From Rhodothalassiaceae bacterium (lineage in GTDB: Bacteria > Pseudomonadota > Alphaproteobacteria > Sphingomonadales > Rhodothalassiaceae), in assembly GCA_026004935.1 (NCBI GenBank), contig BPKC01000001.1, positions 1,837,491-1,901,490 of the forward strand: a stretch of 64,000 nucleotides of DNA, given 5' to 3'. Made by a program: the position numbers and the translations under genes. How positions within the stretch are numbered: position 1 is the first letter of the stretch; each line of letters starts with the position of its first letter. The notes below the pieces were generated by a model. It did not search any database. It had not been told where the DNA came from and saw only the letters and a list, made by a program, of their open reading frames with translations. Positions 10,207-18,986 of this stretch are shown in pieces.

Positions 10207-11064
10207 ATGCGGATAGATCTTTCCCTTCGCAGGCGGGACCAGGAGGGCGGCGTGATCGGTCGCCACCGCGGCATCAAGATCCACGACGCCGAGGCCTTCG
10301 AGGGCATGCGGCGCGCCGGCCGGCTGGCGGCCGAGGTGCTGGACTTCATCACGCCGCACGTCGTGCCGGGCGTGACGACCGAGGAGCTCGACCGGCTCTG
10401 CCACGAATACATCCTGGACCACGGCGCGATCCCCGCGCCGCTCAACTACCGGGGCTTTCCGAAGTCGATCTGCACCTCGGTCAACCACGTCGTCTGCCAC
10501 GGCATTCCCGGCCCGAAGCGCCTCAAGGAGGGAGATAGCGTCAACATCGACGTCACCGTCATTCTCGACGGCTGGCACGGCGACACGAGCCGGATGTTCT
10601 TCGTCGGCCGGCCGAGCGTGAAGGCGCGCCGGCTGTCCGACGTGACCTATGAGGCGATGATGCGCGGGATCGCGGCGGTGCGGCCGGGCGCGCGGCTCGG
10701 CGACATCGGCCACGCCATCCAGTCCCATGTGGAGGCGCAAGGCTTTTCGGTCGTGCGCGACTTCTGCGGCCACGGCATCGGCCGCGTGTTCCATGATGCC
10801 CCGAACGTGCTGCACTACGGCGAACCGGGCACCGGGCCGGAGCTGCTGCCCGGGATGTTCTTCACCGTCGAGCCGATGGTGAACGCCGGCCGGCCGGAGA
10901 CCAAGATCCTGGACGACGGCTGGACGGCGGTGACCCGGGACCGGTCGCTTTCCATGCAGTTCGAGCACACGGTCGGGGTGACCGAGGACGGGGTGGAAAT
11001 CTTCACCCTGTCACCGAAGGGCTACACCAAGCCGCCCTATGACGGTGCGGGCGCGGACGGCTGA
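10207..11064 (+). CDS. map: Type I methionine aminopeptidase
   Basis: Map removes the initiator methionine from nascent proteins in the cytoplasm. The 285-aa protein has the metal ligands in order: two aspartates in NIDVTVILDGWHGDTS, the histidine in CGHGIGRVFHDAP, and glutamates in FTVEPMVN and MQFEHTVGV. An N-terminal basic stretch of about 20 residues precedes the usual start (IKIHDAEAFEGMRRAGRLA). A GTG at 10252 would give the more typical length of about 270 aa, but the ATG at 10207 follows an AGCAGGA sequence. It lies between sfsA and radC on the same strand. Confidence 0.94.
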   Translation: MRIDLSLRRRDQEGGVIGRHRGIKIHDAEAFEGMRRAGRLAAEVLDFITPHVVPGVTTEELDRLCHEYILDHGAIPAPLNYRGFPKSICTSVNHVVCHGIPGPKRLKEGDSVNIDVTVILDGWHGDTSRMFFVGRPSVKARRLSDVTYEAMMRGIAAVRPGARLGDIGHAIQSHVEAQGFSVVRDFCGHGIGRVFHDAPNVLHYGEPGTGPELLPGMFFTVEPMVNAGRPETKILDDGWTAVTRDRSLSMQFEHTVGVTEDGVEIFTLSPKGYTKPPYDGAGADG

Positions 11065-11105
11065 CGCCGGCGCCCGGGCCGGCCGGGGCGCGTCGGGGGG
11101 CGCGG

Positions 11106-11903
11106 ATGGCGGGCGAGACGGATCGGCGGGGTGACGACGGAGGCTCGCGGGGTGCGCGGCGGCTCCGTGATGCGGGCGGCGTCCCGTTTCCGGCGGCGGA
11201 GGCGGAGCGGCGCACGGCCGGCGGCGGCGATGCCGAGCTGGTGCGCGGTCACCGCCGGCGTCTGCGTCGCCGCTTTCTCGACACCCGCGGCGAGGGCCTT
11301 GCCGACTACGAGCTGATCGAGCTGCTGCTCTTCGGCGCCATCCCGCGCCGGGACGTCAAGCCGCTCGCCAAGCGGCTCCTGCGCGCATTCGGCTCGTTCG
11401 AAGGCGTGCTGAGCGCGGATGCGGGCGAGCTTGCGGTGGTGGACGGCATGGGCGAGGCCGCGGTCGTCGCGCTCAAGGCCGTGGCGGTGGCCGCCCGGCG
11501 GCTGGCGCGCGAGCAGGTGCTGAACCGGCCGGCGATCAGCAACTGGCAGGCGCTTCTCGACTACTGCCGGATCGCGATGGCCCATGCGCCGAAGGAGCAG
11601 TTCCGGATCCTCTTCCTCGACCGCCGCAACCATCTCATCGCCGATGAGCTCCAGCAGGAGGGCACCGTCGACCACACGCCCGTCTATCCGCGCGAGGTGA
11701 TCCGCCGCGCGCTGGAGCTCCATGCCAGCGCCATCATCCTCGTCCACAACCACCCGAGCGGCGACCCGACCCCCTCCCAGGCCGACATCGACATGACGCG
11801 CGAGATCGCGGAAGCCGCGCGCCGTCTCGGCATCCGGCTGCACGATCATGTGGTGATCTCGCTGAGCGGCCACACGAGCTTCAAGGCGCTGGGGCTGCTT
11901 TAG
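11106..11903 (+). CDS. radC: RadC/JAMM family protein
   Basis: This 265-aa protein belongs to the RadC (UPF0758) family. A helix-hairpin-helix region (residues about 60-130) is followed by a JAMM metalloprotease-like domain with an upstream glutamate in QQEGTVDHT and the signature HNHPSGDPTPSQAD. Despite the historical name, a role in recombinational repair is not established. The first 35-40 residues are low-complexity and may not be translated if a later start is used; the conserved part begins at GHRRRLRRRFLDTRGEGL. The stop is only 25 bp from the convergent HPt/pseudo-receiver gene. Confidence 0.9.
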   Translation: MAGETDRRGDDGGSRGARRLRDAGGVPFPAAEAERRTAGGGDAELVRGHRRRLRRRFLDTRGEGLADYELIELLLFGAIPRRDVKPLAKRLLRAFGSFEGVLSADAGELAVVDGMGEAAVVALKAVAVAARRLAREQVLNRPAISNWQALLDYCRIAMAHAPKEQFRILFLDRRNHLIADELQQEGTVDHTPVYPREVIRRALELHASAIILVHNHPSGDPTPSQADIDMTREIAEAARRLGIRLHDHVVISLSGHTSFKALGLL

Positions 11904-11928
11904 GCGACCGGGACGACGCGTCCCGCGC

Positions 11929-12708
11929 CTAGAGAATGCCGAGCTGCTGGAAGACGCGGGTCACGTCGTCGGCGAAGCGGCCGGATTTCGACAACAGCGG
12001 CACCTCCTCCGGCAGTCCCGCGAGCGCCGGCGAGCCGCGCTTCTCGCTGGTCAGCATCGCCACGGGAATGTCCTTCGTCGACGGCATCGCCCGCATGGCG
12101 CAGGCGAAATCGACGCCCGACAGCTCCGGCATCACGTTCGAGACGATCACGAGGTGGGGTTTCATCTGGCCCGCCAGCACGAGCGCATCCAGCGTGGAGA
12201 AGCAGTTGATCATCCGGTAGCCGCATTCCGCGAGCTCGCGGGTGACGAAATTCGTCGCCGTGCCGGGCGACATCACCAGCATGATGTCGATGTCGCGCAC
12301 CTGCACCTCGTTCGGGTCGAAGCTGGCGGAAGCCGGCGGCGCACCCGGAAGCCGGGCCAGGCGGTCGGCGATCTCCTCTTCGCTCAACGCGAGATTCCCG
12401 TCCAGCGCCTCGGCCAGACGGTCGGCGAAGGTCTGGGCATCCTCGACGGCCTCGCCGTCCAGGCGTGCGAGCGGGCTCAGATAGGCCTCGAAGCGCATCG
12501 CGATCCGTTGCAGCACCGGCACATGCGCGCTCGCCGCCATGCTCTTGACGGAATGGGCGTGCTGGCGCAGCAGGCCGACGGCGACGCCGGCATCGCTCCG
12601 GCCCTCCCGCACCGCGTCCAAGAGCTCGTTGATCTCCGCGATCCGGTCCTCGATGCCGTCGAGGATCTCCTGGATCGCCGCCTCCTCGCTGAGCCCGGCC
12701 CTCGCCAT
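11929..12708 (-). CDS. HPt-like domain fused to a receiver-like domain lacking the phosphoacceptor
   Basis: This 259-aa cytoplasmic protein seems to have two parts. Residues 10-120 are helical and carry RQHAHSVKSMAASAHVP, which resembles the HPt phosphotransfer motif with H52 as candidate phosphohistidine. Residues 138-259 match the receiver fold (DIDIMLVMSPGT as beta1, LVIVSNVMPELSG as beta3, VAMLTSEKRG with K223, PLLSKSG with K241). The beta1 acidic pair is missing, and the phosphoacceptor site reads S190-N191. It should therefore act as a pseudo-receiver. The start MARAGLSEEAA is chosen because upstream codons are unconserved-looking. It is divergent from rpmG. Rhizobial genomes, as I recall, place divK-pleD next to rpmG, so a link to cell-cycle signalling is conceivable but inferred. 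Confidence 0.6.
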   Translation of the reverse strand: MARAGLSEEAAIQEILDGIEDRIAEINELLDAVREGRSDAGVAVGLLRQHAHSVKSMAASAHVPVLQRIAMRFEAYLSPLARLDGEAVEDAQTFADRLAEALDGNLALSEEEIADRLARLPGAPPASASFDPNEVQVRDIDIMLVMSPGTATNFVTRELAECGYRMINCFSTLDALVLAGQMKPHLVIVSNVMPELSGVDFACAMRAMPSTKDIPVAMLTSEKRGSPALAGLPEEVPLLSKSGRFADDVTRVFQQLGIL

Positions 12709-12837
12709 CGCTGATGCACCCCGTCCTGCGTCATCCTCACTGGTCGCCTTCCTTGCCCCGAACCGGTAAGGATTTGGTGAACGATCATGTGCGCGCGCCT
12801 GTCCCGGCCCGCGGCCGCGCTCCTTCCCGGCTCCGTC

Positions 12838-12866
12838 TTGACAGGCCCGGATGCGGTCTCTATCGA
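12838..12866 (+). promoter_or_regulatory. Sigma-70-type promoter for rpmG
   Basis: A perfect TTGACA at 12838-12843 is followed after 17 bp by TATCGA at 12861-12866. Transcription would begin near 12873, giving a leader of about 60 nt before rpmG. This is among the best promoter matches in the window. Confidence 0.65.
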
Positions 12867-12931
12867 GCGGGGCGCGGATCACAAGGCGCGGGCGGCGCGG
12901 CGGCGCGCCCGCGCATCAGGGAGTTGGCAGC

Positions 12932-13099
12932 ATGGCGAAGCCGAACAGCATCAAGATCAGGCTGGTGAGCAGCGCTGGCACCGGCTACTACTACGTGACG
13001 AAGAAGAATCCCCGCAAGATGACGGACAAGCTCGTGCTGCGCAAATACGACCCCGTCGTGCGCAAGCATGTCGAGTTCAAGGAAGCCAAGATCAAGTAG
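12932..13099 (+). CDS. rpmG: 50S ribosomal protein L33 (cysteine-free form)
   Basis: The 55-aa protein begins [20 protein letters not shown] and contains [10 protein letters not shown] and [19 protein letters not shown], the bacterial L33 signature. It is part of the large ribosomal subunit near the E site. It has no cysteine at all, so it is the zinc-independent (C-minus) form. A clear AGGGAG precedes the ATG. It has its own promoter and is followed by repeat array R2, convergent with the zinc-ribbon gene. Confidence 0.96.
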   Translation: MAKPNSIKIRLVSSAGTGYYYVTKKNPRKMTDKLVLRKYDPVVRKHVEFKEAKIK

Positions 13100-13149
13100 C
13101 TTCCTTTCGTCCGGTGCCTTCCTTCGACGGACCATCATTGCCGGATCCG

Positions 13150-13536
13150 CCCCCTTCTCGTCACCCGGCTTGACCGGCAGGTCCAGCGGGAAGCGGGGCC
13201 AGCCCCGGCGCAGGCTTCCGTCACGCCCGGCGGCTGGATTCGCCGCTTTCGCGGCGAATGACGAGAGAGGAGAGCGTCACCCGCCGGCACACTCTGACAC
13301 GCTCGGCCGTCTTTTCTTCGTCACCCGCCGGCACTTTTTTATTCGTCACCCGCCGGCTTGACCGGCGGGTCCATCCCCTCTCCTCGTCACCCGCCGGCCT
13401 GACCGGCGGGTCCATCCCCTCTCCTCGTCACCCGCCGGCTTGACCGGCGGGTCCAGCGGGAGGTGGAGCCGCTCCCTTGGGCCGGGTGTTGTCACCAGCG
13501 CCGGCTGGGTTCGCCGGTCAAGCCGGCGAACGACGC
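13150..13536. repeat. Repeat array R2: A, B and C palindromic modules
   Basis: The gap between the 3' ends of rpmG and the zinc-ribbon membrane protein holds several module-A palindromes (near 13347, 13388 and 13431, plus a degenerate one near 13160), one inverted module B (13236-13262) and one inverted module C (about 13508-13534). The A copies are separated by CATCCCCTCTCCT-type pyrimidine spacers. No gene is credible here. Confidence 0.85.
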
Positions 13537-13595
13537 GGTGGGGGAGGGTCGCCCGCCGGCGCCCCTACGCGGATCGCATCTGCGGCGTCGGTGCG

Positions 13596-13937
13596 TCAGG
13601 CCTGCGCGCGGCCGTCGCCCGACTTGTCGGACGCACGCGAAGTGCCATCGGCCGCGACATCGCGCTCGACCAGGCCGAGCCCCAGGAAGGATGCCCCCAC
13701 CGCCGCCATCGCGGCCGCGATGACGACGATCACGCGCAGATCCGGACGGGCCAGCGCCTGCCACACCACCCAGGCCAGCAGCATCACGCCCAGCCAGAGC
13801 GCAAGCAGCGTAAGCGGCCGCCACACCAGCTTGAGCGGCGTGCCGCAGGACCGGCACTTCACCCGCGCCGGCGGGAATTTTCCAAGAATCTCATGGGCGT
13901 GTGCGCGCTCCGCACAGCGTGGACAGACCGGCAACAT
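13596..13937 (-). CDS. Small zinc-ribbon membrane protein
   Basis: This 113-aa protein of unknown function has two CxxC knuckles (CPRCAERAHAHEILGK...VKCRSCG, about residues 5 and 28) that form a zinc ribbon. Two hydrophobic helices follow (LTLLALWLGVMLLAWVVWQA and VIVVIAAAMAAVGASFLGLG), and the tail is short and charged. The architecture recalls DUF983 proteins found near rpmG in other alphaproteobacteria, but the cysteine spacing differs, so I do not assign the family. The ATG at 13952 is an alternative start five residues upstream. The 276 bp upstream to fabZ are comparatively AT-rich and contain no gene I can support. Confidence 0.6.
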   Translation of the reverse strand: MLPVCPRCAERAHAHEILGKFPPARVKCRSCGTPLKLVWRPLTLLALWLGVMLLAWVVWQALARPDLRVIVVIAAAMAAVGASFLGLGLVERDVAADGTSRASDKSGDGRAQA

Positions 13938-14213
13938 GCCATCCTTCCCCATCGATCCGCTGCCATCTGCTCACCCACCTGTTCTGCGAAGCGTTCCCCC
14001 TCGGGCGACCACCATTACCCAAAAAGGTAAATCGTTTCTTGCCCTGCCAGCCAGAAAAAGCAAGCATTTTTCGGGTTGTGCGCAAATGACATCATCCGGC
14101 GCACAGGAGATCTCGACAGGATTGTCATGAGAGTGCGCCGCCGACCGCCCCCGGATCGTCCAGCATCCTGAAATTTCTTTGGAACGGCGCGAAAAATCCG
14201 GAAACTTGGCGTT

Positions 14214-14681
14214 TCAGACGGCGGCGCGCTCGTCCATCAGCATGGCGGCTATGGTGGCCTCGGCCACGCGCCGGCCCTCGACCTGCGCCTCGCAGGCGAA
14301 GCGCCAGACGTTGCCCCGCGCGCGCTCGCGCCGCACATGCAGCTCGAGGACGTCGCCGGGGGTGACCGGCCGGCGGAAGCGGGCGCCGTCGATGGACATG
14401 AAGTAGACGACGCGCCCCTTCGCCTCCTCGCCCAGGCTCTCGACCACGAGCACCGCGCAGGTCTGCGCCATGGCCTCGATGATCAGCACGCCCGGCATCA
14501 CCGGATGACCCGGAAAGTGGCCCGGAAAGAAGGGCTCGTTGGCCGTGACGTTCTTGATGCCGACGGCGCTTTCATGCGGCACGACGGCGCGCACGCGGTC
14601 GATCAGCAGGAAGGGATAGCGGTGGGGAATCCGCTCGAGGATGTCCTGGACGCCGAGTTCGCCCGGGCTGCCTTCGCGCAC
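14214..14681 (-). CDS. fabZ: (3R)-hydroxyacyl-ACP dehydratase
   Basis: FabZ dehydrates beta-hydroxyacyl-ACP in type II fatty acid synthesis. The 155-aa sequence has the conserved [14 protein letters not shown]-terminal strand. The catalytic pair is H55 (in [12 protein letters not shown]) and E69 (in LIIEAMAQ). The predicted start is a GTG. It is the last gene of the minus-strand train and follows skp directly. In most alphaproteobacteria lpxD sits before fabZ and lpxA after it; neither is here. Confidence 0.95.
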   Translation of the reverse strand: MREGSPGELGVQDILERIPHRYPFLLIDRVRAVVPHESAVGIKNVTANEPFFPGHFPGHPVMPGVLIIEAMAQTCAVLVVESLGEEAKGRVVYFMSIDGARFRRPVTPGDVLELHVRRERARGNVWRFACEAQVEGRRVAEATIAAMLMDERAAV

Positions 14682-14719
14682 GGTTCGTCACCCCGATTTC
14701 CTCGTGTTGGCGCCGCCGT

Positions 14720-15301
14720 CTACTGCTCCGGCGGGATCTCGGGCAGCTGGACCTGGAAGCTCGGCATCGCCTGGTCGAGCTTCTCGATCACCTCGGTGGT
14801 CACGTCGAGGCCGGCCGCATGCTGCGAGACCAGCGCCTTGTCGAGCACCATGTTGGCACCGTGCCGGTCCATCACCTCCTTGACGATGGGGCGCAGCACG
14901 CGCTGGACCTCGAGCTGGGCCTGCTGCATGGCCCGCCGGGCCTGCTGCTGGAGGTCCTGCAGTTCCGCCTGCTTCTGCTGCGCCTTCTGCTGCAGGCCGC
15001 GCACACGCTCCTGAAAGGCCTCGGGGCTGATGATGTTGCGCTGCTTGGCGATCTCCTCCTCCTCGGCCTTCAGCTTGTCCTGGATCGCGCGGGCCTTCTT
15101 CTCCAGATCCACGCGATGGGATTCCATCTGCGCGGCGATGTCCTTGCCGACGAGCGATTCCCGCGACACCCGGTCGAAGTCCACGAGAATGATCCGCGCC
15201 GCCGGCACCGCATTCTGCTGCGCCTCGACGGGCCCGGCCAGCGCCACCAGCCCCAGCGCCGCGAACAGCGCCGCCATCGTCGTTTTCATCCAGGCCACCA
15301 C
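14720..15301 (-). CDS. skp: Periplasmic chaperone Skp/OmpH
   Basis: Skp holds unfolded outer-membrane proteins on their way to BamA. The 193-aa precursor has a signal peptide ending near VEAQQ. It then has the family start (RIILVDFDRVSRESLVGKDI), a long Gln/Lys/Glu-rich coiled coil (about residues 60-140) and a C-terminal segment (VLDKALVSQHAAGLDVT) that closes the trimer body. The GTG at 15301 is favoured by a GAGGAG 9 bp upstream; an ATG at 15289 also keeps the signal peptide. Placement immediately after bamA fits its role. Confidence 0.88.
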   Translation of the reverse strand: MVAWMKTTMAALFAALGLVALAGPVEAQQNAVPAARIILVDFDRVSRESLVGKDIAAQMESHRVDLEKKARAIQDKLKAEEEEIAKQRNIISPEAFQERVRGLQQKAQQKQAELQDLQQQARRAMQQAQLEVQRVLRPIVKEVMDRHGANMVLDKALVSQHAAGLDVTTEVIEKLDQAMPSFQVQLPEIPPEQ

Positions 15302-15425
15302 GGTCCCTCTCTCCTCGTCTGTGTGTCTGCCGCCCTTGCCGGGTCCGGCGCCTTCCTAGCCGCTTCTTGCCGCGCTGTCGACGACCAAATTGCCGGAACG
15401 CTCCCGTCCGCGCCGCGCCCCCGGG

Positions 15426-17762
15426 TCAGAAGCTTGTTCCGACGTTGAACTGGAGCTTCTGCCTATCGTCGAAGGGCTGCTTCTTCAAGGGGAACGCGAG
15501 ATCGATGCGGAACGGGCCGAAGGGCGACTCCCACGACACGCCGATGCCGGCGGCCACCCGGGGCTTGGCCGTGTTGCCGACGATCACCTCGTCCTCGAAG
15601 GTCGCGCTCGAGTCCGCCTTCCAGAGCGCCCCCGCGTCGACGAAGGCGCTCACCTGCACGCCGAGCTCGCGCGCGGATTCGCCGAGCGGGAAGATGAGTT
15701 CCGCCGTGCCGACGTATTTGGCGCGCCCGCCGAGCGGCGTGTTGAGATCGGTCAGCGAGCCGTCATCCTCCACCCGCGCGGCCCTCGGGCCGACGCCGGC
15801 GATGTCGAAGCCCCGGATCTCCGGCCCGCCGAGGAAGAAGCGGTCGGACACCCGCACCCGCTGGCCGAGCCCGTCGATGTAGGCGCCGTTCGCGCCGAGA
15901 TGGCCGATGAAGCCCCAGAACAGCGGGAAGAAGCCGTCGTATTCGAAGGTGGTGCGCAGGAAGCGCTTGTCGCCGCCCACACCCGCGAAATCCTGCGAGA
16001 AGATCGCGCGCTGGCCGCGGGTGGGCCGCAGCGGATGGTTCAGGCTGTCGTAGATCAGGCTGTAGCCGACGAGCGAGGTGAGCGTGCTGCCCTGGCTGTC
16101 CAGCAGGAAGCGGGACGAGAACAGCCCCAGATTCACGTCGTCCTGACGGATCGAGTAGCGCAGGGCCAGCGCGCTGCGCTCGCCGAGCGGCAGGCCCGCG
16201 CGCAGGCTCGCGCCGGTCGTGGTGGTGTCGAAGCTCGACCGCCGCGCGATCTGGAAATTGGACCGGAACAGGTCGAAGCCCGCCGAGATGTTGCGGCCCC
16301 ACAGATACGGCTCCGTGAAGCTCAGAACGATGTTCGTCTGGATCGAGGAGATCGCGAAATTGATCCGCACGTCCTGGCCCTTGCCGAGGAAGTTCCGCTC
16401 GGCGAGCTCGAACTGGAAGATGAAGTTCTCGAAGCTCGAGAAGGCCGCCCCCAGCGACAGCGAGCCGGTCGCCTCCTCCTGGACGTTGGCCTCGAGCACG
16501 AGCCGGTCCTCGCGCGAGCCGGGAAGCTGCTCGATCTCGACCTCGCGGAAGAAGCCGAGGCGCTGAATGCGCTGCTTCGAGCGCTCGACCTTCGAGAGGT
16601 TGAACGCATCGCCCTCAACCAGCCGGAATTCGCGCCGGATCACGTAGTCGCGGGTGCGCAGATTGCCCTTGATGTTGATCCGCTCGACATAGACGCGCGG
16701 CGCGTTGAAGATCTTGAAGGTGATGCCGATGATCCGCTTCTCGCGGTCGCGGTGCGGGATGGGCCGGATGTTGACGAAGGCGTAGCCCAGAACACCCGCG
16801 ATGTTGGTCAGCGCATCCACCGAATCGGTGATCTTCTTCAGGCTGTAGATCTCGCCCTCGCGCACGTGCAGGAAGCTCTTGAAGACATCGGGCTTGATGT
16901 CCTTGATCTCGCTTTCGATCTCGATCTTGCCGAAGTGGTAGATCTCGCCCTCCTCCAGCACGTAGGTCGTGATGAAGTTGCGCCGGTCGGGCGTGAGCTC
17001 GGAGACCGCCGCCACCACGCGGAAGTCCGCATAGCCGCGGTTGAAGTAGAAGCGGCGCAGCTGCTCGCGGTCGAAGGCCTGGCGGTCGGGGTCGTAGGTG
17101 TCGTTGGAGGTGAAGATCTTCCACCACCGCGCCTGTTTGGTGGCAAGCTCGTCTCTGAGATCGCCGTCGGAGAATTTGCGGTTGCCGATGAAGTTGATCT
17201 CGCGGATCTTGGACTTCGGCCCCTCCGAGATTTCGAAGATGAGGTCCACCCGGTTCTGGGGCAGCTGCACGATCTTCGGCTCGACGACGGCGGCGAAGCG
17301 GCCCGAGCGGCGGTAGAGGTCGAGGATGCGCTGGACGTCGGCGCGCACCTTGGCGCGGGTGAAGACGATGCGGGGCTTGAGCTGAACCTCCTCGCTCAGC
17401 TTGTCCTCCTTCATCCGCCGGTTGCCCTCGAAGATGATCCGGTTGATGATCGGATTCTCCGTCACGTGGACGACGAGCGTGCCGTCGGCGGTGCGGGTGA
17501 AATAGACGTCGGAGAACAGCCCCGTCGCGATCAGGCGCTTCAGGCTCTCGTCAAGCCGCTTCGGATCGAAGGGATCGCCCGGGCGCACCACCATGTAGGA
17601 CACGACGGTCTCCGGCTCGATGCGCTGATTGCCCGTGACCGCGATGCCGGTGATCCGGTCGGCCTGCTGGGCGGCGGCCGGCAGGGGCGCAAGCCGCGCC
17701 GGGCCGAGGGCGAAAGCGACAAGGAGCAGGACGCCGGTCCACCAGCCGCAGCGACGCTTCAT
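15426..17762 (-). CDS. bamA: Outer membrane protein assembly factor BamA
   Basis: BamA inserts beta-barrel proteins into the outer membrane. The 778-aa precursor has a signal peptide ending near AAAQQ, five POTRA-like repeats (about residues 30-430, for example ITGIAVTGNQRIEPETVVSY and VYVERINIKGNLRTRDYVI), and a C-terminal 16-stranded barrel. The barrel includes the VSDRFFLGGPEIRGFDIAGV (VRGF/Y-type) loop and a terminal FNVGTSF with the expected C-terminal aromatic residue. The ATG at 17762 follows AAGGA at 6 bp. The neighbours rseP and skp give the usual envelope-stress and assembly grouping. Confidence 0.96.
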   Translation of the reverse strand: MKRRCGWWTGVLLLVAFALGPARLAPLPAAAQQADRITGIAVTGNQRIEPETVVSYMVVRPGDPFDPKRLDESLKRLIATGLFSDVYFTRTADGTLVVHVTENPIINRIIFEGNRRMKEDKLSEEVQLKPRIVFTRAKVRADVQRILDLYRRSGRFAAVVEPKIVQLPQNRVDLIFEISEGPKSKIREINFIGNRKFSDGDLRDELATKQARWWKIFTSNDTYDPDRQAFDREQLRRFYFNRGYADFRVVAAVSELTPDRRNFITTYVLEEGEIYHFGKIEIESEIKDIKPDVFKSFLHVREGEIYSLKKITDSVDALTNIAGVLGYAFVNIRPIPHRDREKRIIGITFKIFNAPRVYVERINIKGNLRTRDYVIRREFRLVEGDAFNLSKVERSKQRIQRLGFFREVEIEQLPGSREDRLVLEANVQEEATGSLSLGAAFSSFENFIFQFELAERNFLGKGQDVRINFAISSIQTNIVLSFTEPYLWGRNISAGFDLFRSNFQIARRSSFDTTTTGASLRAGLPLGERSALALRYSIRQDDVNLGLFSSRFLLDSQGSTLTSLVGYSLIYDSLNHPLRPTRGQRAIFSQDFAGVGGDKRFLRTTFEYDGFFPLFWGFIGHLGANGAYIDGLGQRVRVSDRFFLGGPEIRGFDIAGVGPRAARVEDDGSLTDLNTPLGGRAKYVGTAELIFPLGESARELGVQVSAFVDAGALWKADSSATFEDEVIVGNTAKPRVAAGIGVSWESPFGPFRIDLAFPLKKQPFDDRQKLQFNVGTSF

Positions 17763-17851
17763 CGGCGATCCTTCACGCACGCTTCATCCCCGTCGTCCAC
17801 CCCGAACACCGGTCCGGCGGACCACCGCCGCCCCGCTTCGCGGGACGGCCG

Positions 17852-18967
17852 TCACAACGTCTTCAGATCGTTCCAGGTCACGAGCAGCACGAGCGCGAGC
17901 AGCAGACCCAGACCGACGAGCGAACTCCATTCCTGCACCCGCGGCGGCACGGGCGCGCCGCGCACCGCCTCGATCGCATAGAAGAAAAGATGGCCGCCGT
18001 CGAGCATCGGGATCGGAAACAGGTTGACGAGCCCGAGATTGACCGAAATCAGAGCGAGAAAGGCGATGAAGGAGACGAGCCCCAGACTCGCCTGCTCGCC
18101 CGACACCTTCGCGATCTTCACGGGCCCGCCGAGATCGTCGAGGCTGCGCACGCCCATGATCACCTGGCCGACGACGGTGAGCATCATGCGCATCATCTCG
18201 ACCGTCTCGGATGCGGCCGCCCCCACGGCCTCGAGCGGGCCGAGCCGGCGGATTTCCGTCGGCCGCGCAGGCAGCATCACGCCCAGCCGGCCCGTCTCGT
18301 AGCGGTTTCCGAACCGGTCCTCGATCACGGCGCGCGCGAGCGTCACCTCCCGCCGGATGCGTTGGCCGCCGCGCTCGATCTCGACGCTGACCGTCCGGCC
18401 CGGATAGAGCCCGACGAGGCGCACGAGATCCGCGGCGTCATCGACATGGCGACCGGCCAGCGCGACGATGCGGTCGCCCGGCGCGATGCCCGCCGCCTCG
18501 GCGGGGCTTCCCGGCTGGACCTCGACCACCACCGGCGGGCGCACCGCCTGGCCGTAGCCGGCGAACAGCGCCGCATAGATCACCACCGCGAAGAGGATGT
18601 TGACGATCGGCCCGGCCGCGACGATCAGCGCGCGCTGCCAGAGCGGCTTCGTGTGAAAGGCGGCGGCGCGCTCCTCGGGGCTCATGCGCGCGAGCGCCGC
18701 GTGGTCCGCGCCCGATGCCGCATCGGCATCGCCGAAGAAGCGCACATAGCCCCCGAGCGGCACGAGGCTCACCCGCCAGCGGGTGCCGTGCCGGTCGGTC
18801 CAGCCGAAGATCTCCGGGCCGAAGCCGATGGAGAACACCTCCACCCGCACGCCGAAGCGGCGGGCGACCCAGTAGTGCCCCATCTCGTGCACGAAGACGA
18901 GAATCGTGATCGCGACGGCGAAGCTGATCAGCGTCGTCAGCAGGCCGGGTGCGGCCAGCTCCATCAT
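17852..18967 (-). CDS. rseP: Site-2 intramembrane metalloprotease RseP
   Basis: RseP cleaves anti-sigma factors and signal peptide remnants within the inner membrane. The 371-aa protein has the zinc motif HEMGH at residues 27-31 in the first membrane helix. PDZ domain sequence follows (VVEVQPGSPAEAAGIAPGDR), then the second catalytic motif NLFPIPMLDGGHLFF and a final helix. The family's usual periplasmic PDZ pair appears reduced to one clear PDZ. The start is preceded by GAGGAG. It sits between dxr and bamA, as in many alphaproteobacteria. Confidence 0.94.
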   Translation of the reverse strand: MMELAAPGLLTTLISFAVAITILVFVHEMGHYWVARRFGVRVEVFSIGFGPEIFGWTDRHGTRWRVSLVPLGGYVRFFGDADAASGADHAALARMSPEERAAAFHTKPLWQRALIVAAGPIVNILFAVVIYAALFAGYGQAVRPPVVVEVQPGSPAEAAGIAPGDRIVALAGRHVDDAADLVRLVGLYPGRTVSVEIERGGQRIRREVTLARAVIEDRFGNRYETGRLGVMLPARPTEIRRLGPLEAVGAAASETVEMMRMMLTVVGQVIMGVRSLDDLGGPVKIAKVSGEQASLGLVSFIAFLALISVNLGLVNLFPIPMLDGGHLFFYAIEAVRGAPVPPRVQEWSSLVGLGLLLALVLLVTWNDLKTL

Positions 18968-18986
18968 TCCTGCTCCTCGCTACCGT

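Noticed and set aside
13938-14213. The AT-richer gap before fabZ as a possible RNA gene or small protein
   Set aside because: No convincing hairpin-terminator pair, tRNA shape or start with ribosome site was found; it may only hold the zinc-ribbon gene promoter.
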